Below, one piece after another: positions 1-9,500 of a stretch of DNA of 64,000 nucleotides (its first letter is position 1; every line of letters begins with the position of its first letter). A program made the position numbers and the translations under genes. The stretch spans positions 1 to 64,000 of the forward strand of contig CAJTWL010000011.1 in NCBI GenBank assembly GCA_910579845.1, given 5' to 3'. Source of the stretch: an uncultured Muribaculaceae bacterium. GTDB lineage: Bacteria; Bacteroidota; Bacteroidia; Bacteroidales; Muribaculaceae. The notes beneath the pieces were generated by a model that searched no databases, was not told the DNA's origin, and saw only the letters and a list, made by a program, of their open reading frames with translations.

Positions 1-50
1 GCTCTTTAGAGAATGAAAATCTCTCGTCCTAACCGATAGACGAATGGACC
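1..50 (-). tRNA. tRNA-Glu (TTC), cut by window edge
   Basis: These 50 bases are identical to the 5' 50 nt of the complete tRNA-Glu at 392-463, covering the acceptor 5' strand, D arm, anticodon arm with TTC and the start of the T arm. The 3' part lies left of the window. It sits downstream of rpsT on the same strand. Confidence 0.85.
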
Positions 51-104
51 GACACTAATCCTGTCCGCTGGCATACGGGATGCCATTCGGTGGATCTTAC
101 TATT

Positions 105-356
105 TTAAATTTTGTTGATATGCTTCGCGAGGGAGCTGCAGAGATTGCTAGCTTTGTTCTTTGAGATGATGTTTTTGCGACCGAGACGCTGAAGAAGTGC
201 GCTTACTTTGTTGTAGGCAGCTGTTGCTTCCTCTTTATCAGTCATACGACGTACGCGACGAACTGCGTTGCGTGCGGATTTAGCCCAGTAACGGTTCTCC
301 AATCTCCTTTTTTCCGCCTGGCGAATTCTTTTTAATGACGATTTATGATTTGCCAT
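105..356 (-). CDS. rpsT: 30S ribosomal protein S20 (bS20)
   Basis: The 83-residue, strongly basic protein begins MANHKSSLKRIRQAEKRR, the hallmark N terminus of bS20, a primary 16S rRNA-binding protein of the small ribosomal subunit. The length is normal for the family. The gene is on the minus strand between two tRNA-Glu genes, about 36 bp downstream of the complete one and 54 bp upstream of the partial one, so the three may share a transcript. A short GGCAT/ATGCC hairpin at 70-84 lies between rpsT and the second tRNA, but it has no clear U tract. Confidence 0.97.
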   Translation of the reverse strand: MANHKSSLKRIRQAEKRRLENRYWAKSARNAVRRVRRMTDKEEATAAYNKVSALLQRLGRKNIISKNKASNLCSSLAKHINKI

Positions 357-391
357 TGTAAAAATTTCTTTTCTTTATATGTTAATATTTG

Positions 392-463
392 TAGTCCATA
401 GCAGAGTCGAACTGCTCTTTAGAGAATGAAAATCTCTCGTCCTAACCGATAGACGAATGGACC
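392..463 (-). tRNA. tRNA-Glu (TTC)
   Basis: Read on the minus strand, the 72 nt fold into a full cloverleaf: acceptor GGTCCAT/ATGGACT, D arm GTCT/GGAC, anticodon stem AGAGA/TCTCT with loop TTTTCAT (anticodon TTC), and T arm AGCAG/CTGCT with loop TTCGACT. CCA is not encoded. The first 50 nt match the second copy at 1-50. Confidence 0.95.
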
Positions 464-651
464 ATCCTTAAAGCCATCCGGCTTTGCCCGCAACTGCGTC
501 ATTTTTGTTCAATCGCACATTTAGACGCATTTTGCGACTGCAAAGTTAATAATTCTTTTTTATACAGCCAAAATTTCACAAATAAATTTATTAAATTTGC
601 TTTAAGAAAGATTCCATTAATATGCCTACAGCGTTTCAGTTATGACAGTCT

Positions 652-2334
652 ATGAACCCTACAATAAAGATATACAATAAGAATTTCTTTACTTTTGTGG
701 ATATTCCGGGAGGCACTTCTCTTTCGGAAGTTTGCGAAATGATGCCGGTGGCATTACCGTTTAAGCCAATCTGCGCTTTGGTCAACAATAAGATCGAGCC
801 TTTGACATATCAGGTTTATTCACCCAAGCAGATAGAGTTCATATCGGACACTTCACGTTTTGGCAGAGAAACATACATCCGTACACTATGCATGATTCTC
901 TTTCATGCTGTCAAAGGGCTGTTTCCCGGAAACAGTCTTAAAATAGAACTTTCTATCTCAAAGGGATATTATTGCCGGATCCTTGGCAAAGATCAGAAAG
1001 CGATGGACCTGACAGATCAGGATATGGATGATCTGAGAAACAGGATGCAGGAGATTGTGAAGAGAGATATTCCCATTATTAGGGAGGAGAAACCTATCGA
1101 GGAGGTAATTTCTCTATTCATGCAAGAGGGTCTGATGGATAAGGTGACATTGCTGTCAACAGTGAACCATCTTTATACTTACTACTATAAACTGGAAGAT
1201 ACTCTCGATTCATATTATGGGTCTTTGGCGCCGTCCACCGGTTATGTGCCGGTGTTTGACCTGGTGAAATACAAGAGCGGATTTCTTTTGCTTGGCAGGG
1301 ATTCCGGAAATCCCGAGAGTGCCGCTTGTCCTATTGTTCAGGACAAGATGTATCATGCTTTTACCACACACCTGAAGTTCAATAGAATCATAGGGGTGTC
1401 GAATGTCGGCGAATTGAACAGAGCTGTGGACAGCCGCCGTACATCCGACCTTATCAATGTAGCGGAAGCGTTGCACGGCAAGTTGCTTGGTTCGATTGCC
1501 GATGAGATTGCCGAGCGCAGGCATAGAGGTGAAGCCGGGATTGTCATGATAGCCGGTCCGTCGTCATCAGGCAAGACCACAACATGTAAGCGTCTTGCCA
1601 TACAGTTGATGACCAATCTTATAAAACCGAAACTTATATCGCTTGATGATTATTTTGTAGATCGTGACAAAACGCCGAGAGATCATACGGGCGACTATGA
1701 TTTTGAGAATCTGTATGCATTGGATCTCGACCGGTTCAATTCCGATCTGCAGCGTCTTCTTGTCGGTGATACAATAAATCTGCCAACATATAGTTTTGAG
1801 CTTGGTAAACGTATCGAAGAGCATAGACCTTTGAAACTTGAAAAAGATGATGTGCTTATCATAGAGGGTATTCATGGTCTGAATCCGGAACTGACACGCC
1901 TTATACCGGATAGGAATCTTTATAAGATATATGTCTCGGCTCTGACTACATTACGGCTTGATGACCACAATTGGATCTCGACATCCGACAATCGTCTTTT
2001 GCGCCGGATTGTAAGGGATCATAAGTATAGACACATATCTGCGCAGGAGACATTACGCAGATGGCCGAGTGTGCGGCGCGGCGAGGAGAAGTGGATATTC
2101 CCCTTCGGCGAGTATGCCGATGCTACATTCAATTCATCACTGATATTCGAACTTGGTGTAATGAAAGAGTATGCCGAGCCATTACTCCGTAATGTACCTC
2201 ATGGAATTGAACAATATGCCGAGGCGAACAGACTTCTTCGTTTTCTGGAATATTTTAGAAGCATCCCTGCCGATCAGATCCCGTCGACGTCGCTTCTGCG
2301 AGAGTTTCTCGGCGGATCTTCATTTCATTACTAA
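652..2334 (+). CDS. TGS-domain nucleoside (uridine-type) kinase
   Basis: This 560-residue protein matches the Bacteroidota nucleoside kinase family, which joins an N-terminal TGS/ThrRS-like regulatory half to a C-terminal phosphoribulokinase/uridine kinase fold. A Walker A motif, AGPSSSGKTT, lies near residue 301, followed by LISLDDYFVD and IIEGIHGL, typical of uridine kinases. The role inferred is phosphorylation of a nucleoside for salvage, which suits the nucleotide genes further along. The substrate cannot be read from sequence. The ATG follows the tRNA-Glu gene region after about 190 bp of AT-rich DNA, and the stop lies 45 bp before mgtE, so the two may be co-transcribed. Confidence 0.85.
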   Translation: MNPTIKIYNKNFFTFVDIPGGTSLSEVCEMMPVALPFKPICALVNNKIEPLTYQVYSPKQIEFISDTSRFGRETYIRTLCMILFHAVKGLFPGNSLKIELSISKGYYCRILGKDQKAMDLTDQDMDDLRNRMQEIVKRDIPIIREEKPIEEVISLFMQEGLMDKVTLLSTVNHLYTYYYKLEDTLDSYYGSLAPSTGYVPVFDLVKYKSGFLLLGRDSGNPESAACPIVQDKMYHAFTTHLKFNRIIGVSNVGELNRAVDSRRTSDLINVAEALHGKLLGSIADEIAERRHRGEAGIVMIAGPSSSGKTTTCKRLAIQLMTNLIKPKLISLDDYFVDRDKTPRDHTGDYDFENLYALDLDRFNSDLQRLLVGDTINLPTYSFELGKRIEEHRPLKLEKDDVLIIEGIHGLNPELTRLIPDRNLYKIYVSALTTLRLDDHNWISTSDNRLLRRIVRDHKYRHISAQETLRRWPSVRRGEEKWIFPFGEYADATFNSSLIFELGVMKEYAEPLLRNVPHGIEQYAEANRLLRFLEYFRSIPADQIPSTSLLREFLGGSSFHY

Positions 2335-2379
2335 GAATGTTTTCTGAGCACCGGATACTTCGGTTTTAAATTTAGAAAA

Positions 2380-3741
2380 GTGAAAGACCTAACAGATAAA
2401 GAAATAGAAAGGTTGCAGGATCTGATCGAGACCGGCAACGAAACAGAGGTAAGGAAGATATTTTCGGATCTCCATCCTGCCGATATTGCCGAATTGTTTC
2501 AGGACCTCACCTTGAAAGAGGCCGAATGGGCGTTCAATCTTATTGAAGATAAGGAGAAGAAGGCGGATGTCCTCGTGGAGCTTGATGAGGAGGACAGAAA
2601 GAAGCTTCTTGAAGGGATGGATCCGGAACAGATCGGACATTTTATAGATCTTCTTGACACGGATGATGCTGTAGACCTTATCCAGGAACTGGATGAGGAG
2701 GATCGCGAAGAGGTTATCCAGAACATCGGTGATGTTGAACAGGCGGGAGACATCGTTGATCTGCTTCAGTATGACGAGGATACAGCCGGCGGTCTTATGG
2801 GTATGGAGTTCATTCAGGTCAATGAGAATCTGTCAATGCCTGATTGTATCAAGGAGATGCGTCATCAGGCAGAGAAACTTGATGATATATATTATGTCTA
2901 TGTTGTGGATGACGAGGGAAGGCTTAAAGGTGTGCTCCCGTTGAAAAAGATGATCACACATCCTCATATATCGAAGATCAAGCATGTAATGGAGTCTGAT
3001 CCTGTATCAGTGAAGGTCGATATGCCTATAGAGGATGTGGCGATAGATTTTGAAAAATATGACCTTGTCGCTATGCCGGTCGTGGACAGTATCGGTCGTC
3101 TGGTCGGTCAGATCACCGTCGATGACGTGATGGATCAGATTCGTGAACAGAATGAGCGTGACTTCCAGCTTGCTTCCGGTATCTCTTCTGATGTCGATGC
3201 GGATGACTCGGTATTGGAGCAGGTCAAATCCCGTCTTCCGTGGCTGTTGATCGGTGTGGCGGGTGGAATACTGACATCTATAATACTTACCGGCTTCGAG
3301 GCACAGCTGGCCGCTCTTACAGCGCTCGCATTCTTTATTCCGTTGATCGGAGGGACGGGAGGTAATGTCGGGGTGCAGGCATCAGCAATTGTTGTGCAGA
3401 GTCTTGCCAACGGACGCCTTGACCTCAGCCACTTCTGGAGCCAGATATGGAAAAGCATCCGCATTGCCCTTCTGAATGCGATTGTGATTTCAATATTGAT
3501 GTTTATATATGTTTATTTTACGGAACCGCATGATTATGTCCTGATGTTTGCGGTGGCGTGCGCGTTGTTCTGTGTTGTTATTTTCGCTACGATATTCGGA
3601 ACGCTTGTGCCTCTGACGCTTGAGAAACTTAAAATCAACCCGGCAACTGCTACCGGACCCTTTATACAGATCATCAATGATGTGATTGGTCTGCTTATAT
3701 ATTTCGGAATGGCAGTGCTGATGATGAAGATCTTCCAATAA
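2380..3741 (+). CDS. mgtE: magnesium transporter MgtE
   Basis: The 453-residue protein has the full MgtE layout. An acidic N-terminal superhelical domain (about 1-125, rich in DLL and EEDR repeats) is followed by paired CBS domains (about 130-255), then five hydrophobic helices from about residue 285 to the end. MgtE dimers form a gated Mg2+ channel in the inner membrane, with the CBS and N domains sensing cytosolic Mg2+. The start is GTG at 2380, since the homologous N terminus KDLTDKEIERLQDL follows it directly. It lies 45 bp after the nucleoside kinase, and mutS starts 86 bp downstream. Confidence 0.96.
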   Translation: MKDLTDKEIERLQDLIETGNETEVRKIFSDLHPADIAELFQDLTLKEAEWAFNLIEDKEKKADVLVELDEEDRKKLLEGMDPEQIGHFIDLLDTDDAVDLIQELDEEDREEVIQNIGDVEQAGDIVDLLQYDEDTAGGLMGMEFIQVNENLSMPDCIKEMRHQAEKLDDIYYVYVVDDEGRLKGVLPLKKMITHPHISKIKHVMESDPVSVKVDMPIEDVAIDFEKYDLVAMPVVDSIGRLVGQITVDDVMDQIREQNERDFQLASGISSDVDADDSVLEQVKSRLPWLLIGVAGGILTSIILTGFEAQLAALTALAFFIPLIGGTGGNVGVQASAIVVQSLANGRLDLSHFWSQIWKSIRIALLNAIVISILMFIYVYFTEPHDYVLMFAVACALFCVVIFATIFGTLVPLTLEKLKINPATATGPFIQIINDVIGLLIYFGMAVLMMKIFQ

Positions 3742-3827
3742 TCAAACAACTTCTAATAGATATATTTTAAACAAGTTCTTAGGTAGTTCATTACTACTTG
3801 CTTCGATAAACTACTTGCTTTGATAAT

Positions 3828-6464
3828 ATGGCAAAGATAGCAGAAACCCCATTGATGAGTCAGTATACGGCAATGAAGAAGAAGCATCCGGATGCTGTGT
3901 TGCTGTTCCGTGTGGGTGACTTTTATGAAACATTCTCCGACGATGCCATAACGGCAAGCGAGATATTGGGAATTACACTTACACGTCGTGCCAACGGAAA
4001 AGCCACATATGTGGAACTTGCCGGTTTTCCCCACCATGCTCTTGACACCTATCTTCCGAAACTGGTGCGCGCCGGTAAACGTGTCGCTATCTGTGAGCAG
4101 CTTGAGGATCCCAAACTGACTAAAAAGCTGGTCAAACGAGGGATTACGGAACTTGTCACTCCCGGTGTGAATCTGAATGACAACTCATTGCCTCCAAAGG
4201 AGAACAATTTTCTTGCCGGTATACATGTAAACAAAAGTTCGGTGGGAGTGGCTTTTCTTGATCTCTCCACAGGTGAATTTCTTTGTGCCGAAGGAGACAT
4301 AAGTTATGTAGACAAACTCATTTCCAACATCGCTCCTAAAGAGCTTTTACGCATGCATGGCACACGGCAGTTTTGTGAGGAGAATATATCGCATCGATGC
4401 AGTGTGTTTGAGATGGAGGACTGGGTATACACCGAGGATGCTGCATACGCACGGCTGAACCGTCATTTCGGAACGGCATCGCTGAAAGGTTTCGGTGTAA
4501 ACGGAATGCACGATGCAGTGATAGCCGCAGGAAGTCTGTTGCACTATCTTGATCTTACACAACACACCAACATAGGACATATTACGTCACTGGCACGTAT
4601 AGACGGTGATAAATTTGTACGTCTTGACAAGTTCACAGTACGCAATCTGGAATTATTGCAGTCCCTGTCGGAAGAAGGCAAGTCGCTGCTTGATGTCATT
4701 GACAGGACGGTGACACCTATGGGTGCGCGCCGAATACGTTCCTGGATATCGTTCCCGCTCATGAATCTTGATGAGATAAGGTCAAGACATGATGGTGTAG
4801 AATATTTTTTCCGGGATCCTGAGTGCCGGGATCGTACAGAGAACAGTCTACGGGAGGTGGGGGATCTTGAACGCCTTTGCGGCAAGGTGGCAACCGGAAG
4901 AATCGGTCCGCGCGATATGGTGTCACTCCGTGATTCGCTTAAAGCGGCTTCCAATCTGCGTAATATACTTGCCGGTTCAGACTCCGAAGTATTTAAAGAG
5001 ATGGCGGCGGGAATGCAGGATACCTCACGGCTTGTGGAGGCGATAGCGCGGGTGCTTAATGATGATGCCCCGAACGCTATCAGCAAGGGCGGAGCGATTG
5101 CTTCAGGTGTCGATCCGGAACTTGATGAGCTGCGTGACCTATATGCGCATTCAAAGCAGGCGCTTGAGAATATCCGTATACGCGAAAGCGAACAGACCGG
5201 GATTCCGTCTTTGAAAATATCGTTCAATAATGTTTTCGGCTATTACATAGAAGTGAGGAACACGCATAAGGATAAGGTGCCGGACGGGTGGATCAGAAAG
5301 CAGACGCTTGTGAATGCCGAACGTTATATTACGCCTGAACTCAAAGAATACGAAGACAAGATAAACGGTGCTTCCGACAGAATTGCATCCATTGAATTGC
5401 GAATCTATAACGAATTGCTTCAGGGTGCGGCCACATTTATTCCTGCTATTCAGAGAAATGCCTCGATAGTCTCATCTGTCGATTGCCTTTATTCCTTTGC
5501 TGTTGTGGCTGAGGAGAACAAATATGTCCGTCCTAAGGTAAACGATTCGCTAAAGATATCGATCACCGAGGGTCGTCATCCGGTTATTGAGAAGCGGTTG
5601 CCAAGTGGAGAGTCTTATATTTCCAACAGCGTGTCTCTCGATTCCAACGGACAGCAGATTCTTATGATAACCGGTCCCAATATGAGCGGTAAGTCGGCTC
5701 TGCTTCGTCAGACCGCCCTTATCGTCCTGATGTCACAGATAGGCTCTTTTGTGCCGGCACAGGCTGCCGAGATAGGATTGGTCGACAAAATATTCACTCG
5801 TGTGGGAGCGAGTGACAATATCTCATCGGGAGAGTCGACATTTATGGTTGAAATGAACGAAGCCGCCGCAATACTTAACAATATGGGCAAGCGTTCGCTG
5901 ATCCTGTTTGACGAGTTGGGTAGGGGTACGTCGACATATGACGGTATTTCCATAGCCTGGTCGATAGTGGAGCATATTCATGAGAATGGATATTGTCGTC
6001 CCAAAACACTTTTCGCAACCCATTATCATGAATTGAATGAGATGGAGAAGACTTTCGTAAGAATAGTAAACTATAATGTCACTGTAAGGGAGGTTAACGG
6101 AAAAGTCATGTTCATGCGTAAGCTTGAACGGGGAGGCTCGGCGCACAGTTTCGGTATCCATGTGGCAAAACTTGCCGGGATGCCTCCATCTATTGTGAAA
6201 CGTGCAAATCAGGTACTTTCCCGTCTGGAGGAGAGCTCGGGAAATTCTGCCGGTACAGGAAAGGGGGATATCACAGGAAAAGGAGATATGAAGATTATCG
6301 GTAAGAACCGTGACGGTTACCAATTGTCTTTCTTCCAGCTTGACGATCCGTTGTTGTCGCAGATACGTGATCGTTTGCTCGGGATAAGCATAGATAACCT
6401 TACGCCGCTCCAGGCACTGCAGACTCTTCACGACCTTCAGGGACTTCTTACAGGCAAAAGCTAA
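3828..6464 (+). CDS. mutS: DNA mismatch repair protein MutS
   Basis: At 878 residues the length is standard. The mismatch-reading motif GDFYETF lies near residue 28, the Walker A motif GPNMSGKSALLRQ near residue 617, and the Walker B/signature FDELGRGTSTYDG near 690. The C-terminal helix-turn-helix region follows. MutS binds mismatches and recruits MutL in an ATP-dependent way. The gap before it holds a 16-bp near-perfect tandem repeat (CTACTTGCTTYGATAA, about 3795-3826) and one copy of the TTTAAACAAG motif reported in findings. It is terminated by the hairpin at 6487-6517. Confidence 0.98.
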   Translation: MAKIAETPLMSQYTAMKKKHPDAVLLFRVGDFYETFSDDAITASEILGITLTRRANGKATYVELAGFPHHALDTYLPKLVRAGKRVAICEQLEDPKLTKKLVKRGITELVTPGVNLNDNSLPPKENNFLAGIHVNKSSVGVAFLDLSTGEFLCAEGDISYVDKLISNIAPKELLRMHGTRQFCEENISHRCSVFEMEDWVYTEDAAYARLNRHFGTASLKGFGVNGMHDAVIAAGSLLHYLDLTQHTNIGHITSLARIDGDKFVRLDKFTVRNLELLQSLSEEGKSLLDVIDRTVTPMGARRIRSWISFPLMNLDEIRSRHDGVEYFFRDPECRDRTENSLREVGDLERLCGKVATGRIGPRDMVSLRDSLKAASNLRNILAGSDSEVFKEMAAGMQDTSRLVEAIARVLNDDAPNAISKGGAIASGVDPELDELRDLYAHSKQALENIRIRESEQTGIPSLKISFNNVFGYYIEVRNTHKDKVPDGWIRKQTLVNAERYITPELKEYEDKINGASDRIASIELRIYNELLQGAATFIPAIQRNASIVSSVDCLYSFAVVAEENKYVRPKVNDSLKISITEGRHPVIEKRLPSGESYISNSVSLDSNGQQILMITGPNMSGKSALLRQTALIVLMSQIGSFVPAQAAEIGLVDKIFTRVGASDNISSGESTFMVEMNEAAAILNNMGKRSLILFDELGRGTSTYDGISIAWSIVEHIHENGYCRPKTLFATHYHELNEMEKTFVRIVNYNVTVREVNGKVMFMRKLERGGSAHSFGIHVAKLAGMPPSIVKRANQVLSRLEESSGNSAGTGKGDITGKGDMKIIGKNRDGYQLSFFQLDDPLLSQIRDRLLGISIDNLTPLQALQTLHDLQGLLTGKS

Positions 6465-6486
6465 TTTTGCCGTATGATGAAAATAC

Positions 6487-6517
6487 AACAGGCGGTGCCG
6501 TTCGGCACCGCCTGTTT
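6487..6517. terminator. bidirectional hairpin between mutS and the GLUG gene
   Basis: AACAGGCGGTGCC pairs perfectly with GGCACCGCCTGTT across a 4-nt loop, followed by a short T run. It lies between two convergent stop codons, so it can serve both genes. Confidence 0.8.
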
Positions 6518-6537
6518 AATATAAGGTAAAGTGTGGT

Positions 6538-9500
6538 TTATTTTACGTTTACTATTTTGGCAACTTTCTCAGTTCCGTCGGCATAACGTGTTACAGTAAT
6601 ATATACTTGTCCGTCTGCTGTGTCGGGTTTTGCCACCTCGACACCGGCTGCGTTGTAGTATCTTACGCTTACTACTTCCATATTGTCTGCATCAAGTCCG
6701 TCGACACCTGATTTTGCGTCTACAGTCAGATCATAGCTCTTTGTCAGATCACCGGCTGTTGCCGTCACTTTCACTTTGCCGGCATAGTCGGCTGTGAACT
6801 TGGCGTCTGTTCCGGAGAATGCGAGAGCCGCGCAGTCGCTTGTCCATGCTACTGTCGGAGAACCTCCAACGTTGAATGCTTTTGTGATATGCTCAAGTGT
6901 ATTGTCTTTTGCCGGTATCAGCTGAGCGGCGTTGAACACAGCGTTCACATTCTTCTCAAAGCCTGCGACTACAGGGAATGTATATGCATCTACAACAGTA
7001 AACCCATTACTGATTGTTTTTCCGGCGAGTTCCGCTACAGTAACGGCGGTCGCTCCTTCCGGAACAGGCAATGTGCTCTCCTTGTTGTCTATGAAATAGC
7101 AGTTTTCAACCTTGTTGTCGGCAGACCAGATCTTACCGTTGGTTATATTGGCGCCAACGATGTGTCCGCATGTGTCTGCAGGAGCGATGAGTGCGCCGGC
7201 ATTATAGCAGTTCTTGAAAGAAGTCTTCCCTTTTGTAGGATCACCCACAAGACCTCCGACGCGTGCAAGTCCTTTTACAGAACCTGCATTATAACAATCC
7301 TCGAATGTAGCGGATTGTGCCGCTGCAAGACCTCCGATTGCCCATGCGCCGTTTGCCGCGGATGTGCCGCCTACCGTAGCTGTAGATGAAATGTTTCCGG
7401 TGTTCCAACAGCCCTTCACAAGACCGTTTGTCGGACCACCCCAGGCAATAAGACCTGCCGCGCGACCTAATTTTGTTGTGATATTACCGGTGTTGTAGCA
7501 GTTGATCATCTGTGGCCCCGTTCCTGCGAATGCGGAAGTGATACCGCCGACCATCTGACCTCCTTCAAGATCTGCAGTGTTGTAGCAATTTGTGAGGATA
7601 ACAGTACCGTTTATGTATCCTGCGATACCGCCACCCTGGTTGCCGTCGGCAATGATCATACCTTCGTTCCAGCAGTCATTGAACAATACTTTGTCAGGAG
7701 TAGCGGTGGATCCCGGTGTACCGGTGTTCTGACCTACTATACCTCCTGTATAGACATTCTTGTCGCTTATCAGTGTACCCTCGTTGTGGCAACGTGTGAA
7801 TACAGACCCCGGTGTATAGTTCACAATGATACCGGCTGTAGGTGCGGATGTGATTGCCTTGGTCGCTTTCGCCGATATGTCACCTGTATTGTAGCAGTCT
7901 GTGAATTTGAAGACACCGGCTGTAGCGGATGTGGGCGTACCGCCTACCAGACCTGCTATCTTACCTCCGGCTGTAATCGGAGTCGCGTTGTAGCAATTTG
8001 TGAAGATATAGTCCTTGTAGGTGGAGTTACCTGTAGCATTCGCTACAAGACCTCCAACAGTTGTGGTGAATGTTGTGTTTGAAAGTTCTATGCTTCCGTC
8101 GCTATAACAGTTGGTAAACTCAGCTGAACCGCAGTTTGCGACAAGACCGCCTACATACATTGCGGTAGCTTTTGTCGGAGCTGCGGTAGCTTTGATTTTG
8201 CCTGTAAATGCGCAATCTTGGAATGTTGTCTTTCCTGTTGCCGCGGTAACGCAAGCGATACCTGCGATGTAGGTCTGGTTGCTGCTTATCGTACCGGAGA
8301 ATTTTACTTTGTTGAATACAGCTCCGTCATAAGCGTTTGCCACAACTCCGGATGCATAGGCTTTTGTTGTTGTGACGTTTGCTTTTGACTCGATGTTCTC
8401 GAGTGTACCGTAAAGTTTGTCAACCAGAGGTGCCGCATATGTATATGCCGCAGTTACAGTTCCCTCGAATGTCAGATTCTTGACAGCACCGCCTGTACTG
8501 ACTGTTCCTATAAGCGCGCAGTCGGTGTTCGCGGCGGGTTTGAGAGTGATGTTCTTGATCACATGGTTTTTGAAATCGAGAATACCTGCGAACGGTGTAA
8601 CACCGTTTGCTCCAAGTCTTGCAGGCTTTGTCTCACCTGTGAAATCAAGGTCTGCCGTTACGTTGACAAACATTCCTTCAAGACTGTTGTTCGTCATGTC
8701 GATGAAAGAACAAAGGGCTTTCCAGTCATTAAGATTGTTGACCAGATATGGCTTGGCTTCGGTTCCTTCGCCTGTCAAAGGTATTGACGGTTTGGCGGTA
8801 AGAAGAATCGGACGTACCACACCGGCGGCGTTTACAGCCTTCAGTGTGTCTGTAACCACTGTCTCTACAGTTTTAAGCCCGACAATACTGTTTCCTTCGA
8901 TCTTGAATACCTTTCCGTCTGCAAGACTCCATGTTGCGCCCTCGGAAAGAGTTCCGGTGGCGAGCATGTCGGCTACAGTGACATTTTCAGGCATTGAGAC
9001 ATAAACCTTACGTGCGGCCTGGACTTTCGGTTCATTGGCAAATTGTTTCAACGCAGGATACATTCCGGCTTTGAAATCCCATAATTCCGTATCGAAGCCT
9101 TCAATCGCGTTTCCGGATGTCAGGAATGCAGTAGTGGCAGGTGTCACGCCTTCGATATCAGCGTTCTGACCGGCAGGAAGACCTATGTTCTGATTGTCAT
9201 AGTAGACGCCTGATACAGTCGGATTTGCGATTATACCGGCAATGGCTCCGAGAGTGGCGGGATTGCCGCAATATACGTTGCCTACATTAATGCTGTTGTG
9301 CAGCTCTGCTTTTCCGCTGGTTGATGTTTCAAGATTAGCTATCAGACCGCCTGCGTTGTTGAGAAGAGCGGATACTGTACCGTAATTGATATTGTTCCTG
9401 TAGACAGAACCGGTGGTGGTTCCTCCTGCAATTCCGCCCGTGTTCTTACGGTTGGTTGCATAGTTTGTAATAAGCAGAAGGACTTCTACATCACCTGTGT

